Below the pieces are notes generated by a model. That model was not told the origin of the DNA and did no database searches. It saw only the letters and a list, made by a program, of their open reading frames with translations. DNA of 64,000 bases, taken from assembly GCA_963678705.1 (NCBI GenBank), contig CAVMBN010000168.1, positions 1-64,000 on the forward strand, read 5' to 3'. This document shows, in pieces, positions 56,217 to 64,000 of this stretch. The position numbers and the translations under genes are program-made. Numbering within the stretch: the stretch's first letter is position 1; each line of letters starts with the position of its first letter. This DNA comes from Panorpa germanica. Taxonomy: Eukaryota; Arthropoda; Insecta; Mecoptera; Panorpidae.

Positions 56217-56830
56217 TCAACTCAGCCAATAGTCGGTTAGCTTTGTCTGTTTCCTGGCATTCAGCACTTCTGGAATTCCTAGTCTTTTCTTGTGTTGGAC
56301 GGTTGTCCAACGGTTGGATAGAGATTGTACACTTTGGGGTATAGTCTCTGGGATGGTGTCCGTTTTATCAGAGATGCTTGTTTTATCGGTGCCGTAAGCT
56401 GTTGTATTTTGCGGAGGACTTCTAATCACCATCTTTTTAATTATTGGGTCACAATTTATTTATATTTGATTTTAATTTATTTACAATACAGTACACTATT
56501 ATTATCAAAACATTGATTGTGCAATGCATTGTTTATAGGAATTTACATTTTATCTAAATATTTAGTTTGAGGAAAAACCCACATGTTATACCATATAGGT
56601 TATACACAATATAATATAAGGTTTATTTTCCACTTTAAATACAGATTTAGATTATCTACGATAATTTGTAAATGTTCAACGGATACTCGTTCAATTCGAT
56701 TTAATCACTTCTTTTGTTAATATAATAACGAACAATTGTAGTTAAAAACAATTTTAAATAATAATTTATAGAATATTTGAAGAACGAAAAAGAAAGGACG
56801 TCCGCACCGCTTAACAAGTAATAATAAACT
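56217..56830 (-). repeat. Inverted 5' segment of LINE D copy 2
   Basis: Matches 33217-33826 in the same (minus) sense: MVIRSPPQNTTAYGTDKTSI at 56432 and leader tracts CATGTTATACCATATAGGTT and AGGACGTCCGCACCGCTTAA. Its inner edge is the LINE's first bases; its outer edge is the middle of ORF1. Confidence 0.85.
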
Positions 56831-57790
56831 GAAACCAATAGAAAACAATAACAGTTTTGAATGCCTGACAGAAGAGGAACGAGGAAACCGAGACAGCTAC
56901 CAATGAATCAAGCAACACAACTATTATACCCAAACCTCCATCCGTAACAATATATAAGGTAGGAGAGATTCAACTCATCCATATACTGATGCAAAAAATT
57001 ACGAGTACTTAAAGTTCAAGTTTTTGAGCATTAAAACACTTATAAAGGAGTTGGATGATAAAAACACGCAATACCACACCTTCAGATCAAAAAGTGAAAA
57101 AACACTTAGGTTTGTACTAAGAGGCCTACACCACGGAACAGAGGTGGAAGCAATAAAATCAGCGCTCTTGGGTTTTCGCCACGAAGCAGTGAACATTCAT
57201 AACATAAAACACACAGTCACCAAATTACCTCTACCTATGTTTTATGTAGACCTAAAAACTAGTTGAAATAATAAAGAAATATACAACATAGAAAAATTTG
57301 ATTTGAATATTGTTAAATGCAAACCACCACGTACCAAAAGAGTAATTCCCCAATGTACAAGATGCCAGGCATTTAGGCCTACTAAAGCATACTGTCGCAA
57401 AGTGCACAAATGCGTAAAATGTGCTGAGCAACATAAGACAAAAAACTGCTCCCGCAAAATAAGAGACAACCAAGTTAAATGCGCTAACTGTGGAGGAAAT
57501 CACCCTGCAAACTACAGAGGATGTGAAGTTAACAAGCAATTGCAACAGAAATTATGGCCTACACTACGTGAAAAGAAGAACAGTCAAACTCAAGCTCAAC
57601 GCACCCCAGAAAGTTAAATAAAAACTGGAGTATCATACGCGCGAGCTCTTAATGATCACATATTACCAACAAGCACCAATCAGAAAGCAATATAGTTAAG
57701 CTTTAAAAAATGTTAGCCAGATTCATGGAACAGATAGGGAAGATGCTAAACCTAATTACTGTCGTAGTTAGTAAATTAGCACAATGACAG
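56831..57790 (+). pseudogene. LINE D ORF1 (Gag-like), copy 2
   Basis: Segment 57024-57266 (KTLIKELDDKNTQYHTFRSK, RFVLRGLHHGTEVEAIKSAL, VTKLPLPMFYVDLKTS then stop) and 57303-57617 with three CCHC knuckles (CTRCQAFRPTKAYC, CVKCAEQHKTKNC, CANCGGNHPANYRGC) and a basic Gln-rich tail. The RRM-like plus knuckle layout is the Jockey Gag plan. The N-terminal part lies inverted at 56217-56432. One stop splits the remaining frame. Confidence 0.83.
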
Positions 57791-58134
57791 TACAACAACA
57801 AAGCTATAAACAACAAAAGTATAAATTGTCTATTTAAAACGCAAACGGTTTACACCAACACTCTCAAAAACTAAAAAAAAATTTTATTGACCAAGACATA
57901 GAAATCATGATGGTATCACAGACCCACTTCACTAAACGGCATTACATTAGTATTTCTAAATATAAAATATACCACACTAGACATCCGGATGGAAAGGCAC
58001 ATGGTGGAACTGCAATAATTATAAAAGATGGTATTGCACATCATGAAAGAGATAAGTTTGCAATGGGGGAATAGAAAATAGGAATATGGGGGAATACAAA
58101 AAAGAAAAGAACAACGAAAAACAAAACAATAAAC

Positions 58135-58566
58135 GCCGAGGGAAAAGAACTAATGGTAATGCTAGAAGAACAAGGATGGATAGTACTAAATGGGAACAAA
58201 GGAGGAGATGAAGAAGGAGAATATACCTATGTGGGAAGCAGAGGGGGTACAGTAATCGACTACGTGGTGACAACGCTGGGAGGAGGACAGAAGGTAGAAA
58301 GAATGAAAGTGGAAGAGAGGGTGGACTCGGATCACCTACCGCTGGTGGTGGAGTTGGAGGCGAGGAGAGGTGAAAGAAAGGGAAACGAATGGAAAGAGGG
58401 CAGCGATTGGACGGAGGAAGGAAGGAAGAAGTTTATGGAGGAATTGGAACGGAGGTACGAGGAAGAAGGAGAAACGGAGGAGATGAAGGAAATTGAAGAG
58501 AGGATGAAGGAAGCCACCCAAAGTAAAAGGTGGAGAATATCTGATAGAACGGGAGAAAACAAATAG
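58135..58566 (+). pseudogene. LINE L ORF2, endonuclease C-terminus
   Basis: Ends of the AP-type endonuclease: VIDYVVTTLGGG and the catalytic SDHLPLVVEL (about 58330), preceded by an EGEYTYVGSRGGT stretch. A Glu/Lys/Arg-rich linker follows, with a stop at 58564. The N-terminal endonuclease was not copied (5' truncation). Confidence 0.8.
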
Positions 58567-59809
58567 TGGGATAAAGAATGTAAAGAATGGAAAAAAGAGG
58601 TAAAAACGGAACTAAAGAGATGGAAGAAAGGAGAATCAAGTAAAGAAGACTTTAAGATAAAGCAAAGGGAGTAAAACGAAATGATAAAAGATGAAAAGAA
58701 TGAGTTTAAAATAGGAATAGAAAAAGAAATTAGAAAGAAAACAACGTAGAGGCAGGCATGGGATTACATAAATAGGGAGAAAAAGCGAAGGAAAAAGCCA
58801 AGCAAGGAAATAAAAATGAAAGAGTAGACGAAACACTTTATGGGAGTACTAGGAGGAAAGAAAAGAAACGAGAAAACAAAGTAGGGGATAAAAGAGAAGG
58901 AGAAAGTAAACGAAATAGAATTAGGTGAAATAAAAACACAGATTCAAAAACTAAAGGAAAAGAAAGCACCAGGTAGAGATGGACTAAAGAACGAGGCGTG
59001 GAATGCTGGGCAAGAAAGGATAGAGAAAGGATTACTGACAGCGATGAACAACATATGGAAACCTGCCAGACAGCTGGAGAGAAGGCATAATAACGCCGAT
59101 ATATAAAAAGGGAAATAGACATGAAGCCAAAAATTACAGGGGTATCACACTACTGAACACAGGGTACAGGATTTATGCAGGGATTGTGAGAGAAAGACTG
59201 GAAGAAGAGGTAAAAGTAAAAGAAATACTTCCCAAAACACAAGCAGGCTTTAGAAAGGGACGAGGAACTTTAGACAATATATACGCACTGAACCATGTAG
59301 TTGAAAAAGAGCTAAGGGAAAAAGAAGGACAGATATATGCAATGTTCATCGACCTTAAAGCGGCGTTTGACATGGTCGACAGACAGAAATTGTGGAAGTA
59401 CATGAGAAAGAAAAAAATAGATGAGGACATAATGGAATGTATTGAAGAAATTTACGAAGAAACAAGAATGAGAATAAGAGTTGGGGGTGAAGAATCAAAA
59501 GAATTCTGGACAGACAAGGGGTTGAGGCAAGGTTGTTCTCTGAGCCCCATTTTATTTGCGATATATACAGCAGACTTGGAGGGGGTAATGGAAAGAGGAC
59601 AAGATGGAGGGGTGCCAATAGGAAGGCACTACAAGATATGGACTTTAGCATACGCTGACGATATAGTTTTGTTGGCAAAAAGGGAAGGAGAGCTGCAGGA
59701 GATGGCACACCGGCTAGGGAGGTATATAGACAGGAAAGGACTAGAGTTAAACGTGGAAAAGACAAAAATTAAGGTATTTAAAAAAGGAAGGTGGAAAAAG
59801 GAGACATAA
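58567..59809 (+). pseudogene. LINE L ORF2, reverse transcriptase
   Basis: RT open from 59186 (RERLEEEVKVKEILPKTQAG, FRKGRGTLDNIYAL), motif A FIDLKAAFDMVDRQK, GLRQGCSLSPILFAIYTADL, catalytic YADD at 59651-59662 and KGLELNVEKTKI. The upstream part (58567-59185) contains the linker and KKKAPGRDGLKNEAW and ARQLERRHNNADI blocks, with stops. Key catalytic Asp residues are kept. The frame breaks at 59807. Confidence 0.85.
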
Positions 59810-60023
59810 AAGGTGGAAATACAAGACAGAGGACATTGAGGAAGTAGAAGAATTTAAATATCTGGGCTACACTTTTAAAAAGAATAATGGAGAAGAGGCG
59901 CAGATAAGGGAGGTGGCAAAGAAGGCAGAGCAAGCAATGCGACGGGTATGGTGACTAGGGGAAAAGGTATTTGGGGGGGACATACAAAAGAGAATATGAA
60001 TATTTGATAGACTGATAGCCAGT

Positions 60024-60755
60024 ATGATGTTGTATGGAGCAGAGGTTTGGGGGTGGAAGGAACAAAAAAAGTTGGAAAGAATACAGGTGAGATATATGAA
60101 ATGGGTACTAGGGCTGGACAGGTACACGCCAGGATACATGGTGATGGAGGAGCTAAAAAGGGATAAGATACAAATTAAAACATGGGAAAGAGCAGTAAAA
60201 TACGAGGAGAAATTGAACAGAGCGGAAAGCAAAAGTTTAAAGAAAATAAGAGAGGATAACATAAAGAATTGGGGGGGAGGAGGTCCAAACAAGAGAAAAG
60301 AATACTTTGAAAGGAATGGAATGGCGATCGAGGAGGCAGAGAGGAGAAGAGAAGGTGGCGCAAGTGTGGCAGAGGAGCTAAGGAGAAGGGATAAGGAGAC
60401 ACAACAGCAGGAGAGAATGGGAAAAATAGAAAAAAGTATCTACAATAAAAGATATAAAAGGTTATGGGAAAATAATGTGCCTCAGTACCTTATAGAAAAT
60501 GACATAAAACACATAAGAAGAATAGCAAGGTTTAGATTGGGAAATAAAAAAAATGGAAACAGATACTGGGAAAAGAGTGAGGAAAGAAAGTGTAGAATGT
60601 GTGGAGCGGAGGACGAAACACTAGAGCACATTAAGTTTGAGTGTAAGGAAAAAGTAGAAAGCGAAAGGAATATTGGCCAGCTATTAAAGGGAGGCAGTGA
60701 AGGAAAGAGGTGGATGGCGGAAATAGTAAGAAGGAAAGGAAAAACAGGAGAATAA
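60024..60755 (+). pseudogene. LINE L ORF2, connection and zinc-finger C-terminus
   Basis: Open piece of 243 codons: MMLYGAEVWGWKEQKKLERI, LGLDRYTPGYMVMEELKRDK, a highly charged helical middle, and the C-terminal CCHC finger CRMCGAEDETLEHIKFEC (about 60590-60650). This connection and finger arrangement is typical of the large insect R1/I-type group. Read separately from RT only because of frame breaks between 59809 and 60024. Confidence 0.83.
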
Positions 60756-63190
60756 ATAAGCTGGTGAAGAATAATAGAGAGGGTCAAAAGAAGAAGAAGC
60801 AGAAAGCACTTTTGGAAGTAGTAAAAGTCTAGAATATTTTAAGTTTAGTTTTAAGTTTGAATGTATATAGGAATGAAATGTATTAGAAATATAATAATGT
60901 AGATTGTAAAGCCGAAAGGCACACACAATTAATTTATATAAATAAAAAATAAGTTTGCAATGAATTATTTACAGGGCACCAGTATTACTATTGAAAATGA
61001 AGTTAGCCCAGTAACAATCTCAGCTATTTATTGTCCACCAAAACACAACAACAAGAAGGAACACTAGGTGACCTTTCTTGAAACACTAAGTAAAAAATTT
61101 GTGGCAGGGGGTGACTATAACGCCAAGTACCCAACATGGGGCTCGAGAAAAACTAATATTAAGGATAAAAAACTAGTAAAAGCAATGAGTGCTTAAAATC
61201 TAAAATAAATTTTAACTTACGAACCAACTTACTGGCCTTTTTACCAAAAAAAAGTTCCGAATGTAATCGATTTTTGTCATCAGATCACTACTAAAGGTGT
61301 ACCCGAGAAAGTGTAAAGCGGAATCCTGTTTAGATTTGTCATCAGATCACTCTCCGGTTATTATTACTGTATACGAGGAAATACGTAGTAGAGAAACTGG
61401 GCCATCCTTGCACAATAATTAAACAAACTAAAATCTTTTTAGATCAAAGCTAAATGAGTCTATTTCGTTAAGTATACCACTAAAAACTGAACTGAAAATT
61501 AAAATAGCAGTAGAACACCTTACCAGAAACATCCAAGAAGCAGCATGGTTTGCTACTCCCACGCATAAAGCTATCCAAGGGAAGAAGAATGATGTGCCCC
61601 TACTCATTAAGAAGAAAATAATGGAGAAAAGACATCTACGTAAACAATGGCAACTATGTAAATCACTTGCTAATAAAAGAAAACTAAATAGAGCAATAAA
61701 AGACCTAAAAGAATTGATAGTGGAGCATAATAGTGAATGTATTCAAGAATATCTTGAAAATTTACCACCATCGGAAGCTACGGAGTACTCGCTGTGGAAA
61801 GCAACAAGGAAGATTAAAAGACCAGAAATACACAATCCTCCTATCAAAGATGATAAAAATTAATGGGCAAGGAATGACAAAGAAAAGGCTGCGATGTTTG
61901 CTAATCATCTGCAGGAAGTGTTCAAACCATATCCTTCAGAAACGGCAGCAGAAGAAGAAAATGGTATTTTGGATTTTCTGGACAGCCCTTTCCAAATGGA
62001 TTATCCTCATAGAAAATTTGCAAAATAGTAAAAGAAATCGATATTAGGAAATCACCCGGTTTTGACCTAATCATAGGAAAGATAATATTCAAACTATCTA
62101 AGAAATGTATAAAACTAATTACTTTTGTTTTTAATGCAATTCTTAGAACCAACTACTATCCAAGTAGTTGGAAGCTTGCTCAAATAGTTATGATTCCGAA
62201 ACCTGGAAAAAAACCGTAAGAGGTTACTTCATAAGTTTACTGCCGATACTATTGAAATTATTTGAAAATATATACGTTAAGAGGTTAAAATGTATTATTA
62301 ATAAAAAAAATCTAATACCCGAACATCAATTTGGCTTCCGCAATAAGCACGGTACTATAGAACAAGTTTATCGGTTGCTTAACACAATTAATAGATTTTC
62401 AAATTCCAAAAGATATTGTTCAGCAGCTTTTCTAGACATAGCCTAAGTTTTCGATAAAGTGTGACATATAGCTCTTTAACATAAACGAGAAAAAATTACT
62501 TCAGTACGAAGATTGTCAACTATTGAGATCATATATAACTAATAGGCACTTCATGGTTAAAATAGGTAGCGAAAGTACTGAATTAAAACCCATTTAGTCA
62601 GGAGTCCCTCACGGAAGTCTCCTAGTATCTACACTATACCTTCTCTTCACATCCGACTTGCCTACTACAACAGAAACTACTGTTGCTACGTTTGCAGACG
62701 ATACTGCACGTGATTATCACACACAGACCCAGTATCGTCATAACGAAATCTACAGATTAACCTTGATATGATTCAAGAATGGCTCAAGAAATAGCGAATA
62801 AAAGCAAACGAAACTAAGTCAACGCATATAACATTTACCACGCGCAGAGAAACTTGCCCGCCTGTGAAAATAAATAATTTTGTTATTCCACAATCCAATG
62901 ACGCTAAATATCTCGGTATACATTTGGACAGAAGGCTCACCTGGCAAAAGCACATTTCTACAACACGTAAGCAGCTTGGTCTTAAAATAAGGAAAATGTA
63001 TTGGATTATTGGTCGAAAGTTAAAACTCTCTCTGGACAACAAAGTACTTATATATGTAAAACCATTCTGAAACTCATCTGGACTTACGGAATTCAGCTTT
63101 GGGGTACTGCATGCAACTCCAATATAGCCATAATCCAGCGATTTTAAAATAATGTACTACGACTCATTGTAGATGCACCATACTACGTCA

Positions 63191-63726
63191 CTAACAAATA
63201 AGGAAGATCAGATTTTGCAATTAATATTAAGCAAACTGAAGCACCAAGAACAATTGTTTTCAAAACTTGACGAGCAACTCACCAAATTAGAATATAGGGC
63301 TAGAGGAGTTATAGCCAAGCAGAAAATGAATGACCATGAACCTAAGAATTATGGGGTGGAATGCCAATGGACTATTCCAACACAAGCATGAGCTACAGGT
63401 TGTGCTAGATATAGAAAAAATGATGTGTGTCTAGTATAGGAGATACATTTTACACAAGAATCATATATAAAATTTAGAGGATATAAGGTTTATCACACTA
63501 CCCACCTGAAAAACACTGCCAATGAACGAAGTGCTTTATAATAATTAAGAATAATATTTCACACCATATAGGAATGAAACATAAAACTGATGAAATCCTA
63601 GCTACAACGGTTAGTGTTACGACTAATAAATATCGAGTTGATAAAATTGCAATTTTTTTTCCACTAAATCATCTTATTTAGAAAAAACGGTTTCTCCAAT
63701 TCTTAAGAAACTAAAGTAGAAGATAC
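63191..63726 (+). mobile_element. Jockey-like LINE fragment, family E
   Basis: ORF1 tail (KEDQILQLILSKLKHQEQLF) followed by the ORF2 endonuclease start (LRIMGWNANG at about 63340, then QHKHELQVVLDIEK, a decayed CLVSETHFT, and SAIIIKNNISHH). Frameshifts and stops are present. The right side is replaced by a Z LTR at 63727. It abuts the truncated RT of LINE D, so one inserted into or recombined with the other. Confidence 0.7.
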
Positions 63727-64000
63727 TGTAACGAATTTACGGGCGTCTGAGTATACAAAAATTATAGTTGTGAAATATAGTCCGGAATTAGCAGAAAAGG
63801 TTGTACACCCCTGTACTAATACCTCAGCAATGCAATAAACAAGGTTGTTTATTTGACCTGTCATAACTTTATTACGCGTAGTCCTTGGATATCAATGTAA
63901 TCAAATGCATAACGCGCATATTTGTTTAGCGCGTGGTTTCTGGGAATAATTATACTGCGAGCTACAAAGAGAACATTGTAGACATATTTAGAAAATCAAC
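63727..64000 (+). repeat. Z family LTR, start only (window edge)
   Basis: TGTAACGAATTTACGGGCGTCTGAG onwards, collinear with the solo LTR at 53807 but more diverged. It runs off the window, so whether it is a solo LTR or part of an element cannot be told. Confidence 0.8.

Larger units (their letters stand above)
58066..60948 (+). mobile_element. R1/I-like LINE, family L, copy nested in LINE D
   Basis: 5'-truncated insertion of 2883 bp beginning within the endonuclease and ending in an A-rich tail. A perfect 14-bp duplication, ATAAGTTTGCAATG, flanks it (58052-58065, 60949-60962). The interrupted LINE D endonuclease resumes exactly after the second copy. It is the best-preserved L copy in the window. 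Confidence 0.92.
56217..63190 (+). mobile_element. Jockey-like LINE, family D, copy 2, with 5' inversion
   Basis: The first 614 bp (56217-56830) are the LINE D 5' UTR and ORF1 start in minus orientation. From about 56831 ORF1 continues in plus orientation exactly where the inverted part leaves off. This is the product expected of twin priming. ORF1, endonuclease, RT and part of the C-terminus follow. A family L LINE is nested at 58066-60948. The right end is cut at about 63190 by another Jockey fragment. Confidence 0.85.
57791..63190 (+). pseudogene. LINE D ORF2 (endonuclease-RT), copy 2, interrupted
   Basis: Endonuclease N-terminal half at 57830-58065 (NANGLHQHSQKL, MMVSQTHFTKRHYI, HGGTAIIIKDG). 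The nested L element follows, then 60963-61420 (TISAIYCPPKHN, VAGGDYNAKYPTWGS, a SSDHSPVIIT trace). Linker 61594-61863 and RT from 62040: PEHQFGFRNKHGTIEQV (62168-62446), FLDIA then a stop in motif A, FADD at about 62691-62702, then KSTHITFTTRRETCPP and DAKYLGIHLDRRLTW (62864-63070). Many stops; inactive. Confidence 0.83.

Noticed and set aside
58019..60926. Minus-strand frames opposite the nested LINE L
   Set aside because: Antisense shadows; the plus strand carries RT and zinc-finger motifs.

Overview
The window is about 64 kb of AT-rich insect nuclear DNA, made mostly of transposable elements piled into one another. The best organism clues are an ionotropic receptor gene with normal spliceosomal introns, a short-chain dehydrogenase of the farnesol dehydrogenase/DHRS11 type, errantivirus-like LTR elements primed by the TGGCGCAGTCG site, Jockey-like and R1/I-like LINEs, a Pif1-type Helitron and a tRNA-derived SINE. 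A hymenopteran is plausible, but I can only defend 'insect'. No rRNA, free-standing tRNA gene or CRISPR array was seen.

Layout. 0.2-4.5 kb: a near full-length, broken Jockey-like LINE (family A). 4.5-6.1 kb: a foldback repeat family, with relatives at 18.6-20.1 kb (inverted) and 44.9-45.7 kb. 6.6-10.0 kb: a decayed Jockey-like LINE (B) and an inverted ORF1 remnant. 10.80-18.28 kb: an errantivirus-like LTR element with identical 294-bp LTRs, intact gag-fusion and env ORFs, but no protease or reverse transcriptase. 20.3-23.2 kb: six exons of an ionotropic receptor, the only host gene here that looks intact. 25-29 kb: a SINE, an SDR exon remnant, a LINE fragment and the 3' half of a Helitron. 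29.6-33.8 kb: a Jockey-like LINE (D) on the minus strand, flanked by a 34-bp direct repeat and carrying two nested LINE tails. 35.6-42.1 kb: a minus-strand LTR element (Z) whose 5' LTR contains a second errantivirus-like element. 42.4-44.1 kb: a LINE ORF1 fragment and a retroviral envelope remnant. 48.3-52.7 kb: an R1/I-like LINE (L) and a related tail. 52.7-53.2 kb: an SDR pseudogene. 53.8-54.7 kb: a solo Z LTR. 56.2-63.2 kb: a second D LINE with a 5' inversion and a nested L copy. 63.2-64.0 kb: another Jockey fragment and the start of another Z LTR.

The most interesting signal is in the 10.8-18.3 kb element. Its R/U5 and leader carry seven short hairpins that share a 5-nt loop (ATCGC, once ATCGT) on stems of different sequence, and two sets show compensatory changes. 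Four lie downstream of the predicted env splice donor, so only unspliced genomic RNA would contain them, as expected of a packaging signal. The same element and the otherwise different one at 38.8-41.9 kb share a Lys/Gln/Asn-rich protein module. Both lack RT and appear to be non-autonomous elements mobilised by proteins supplied in trans.
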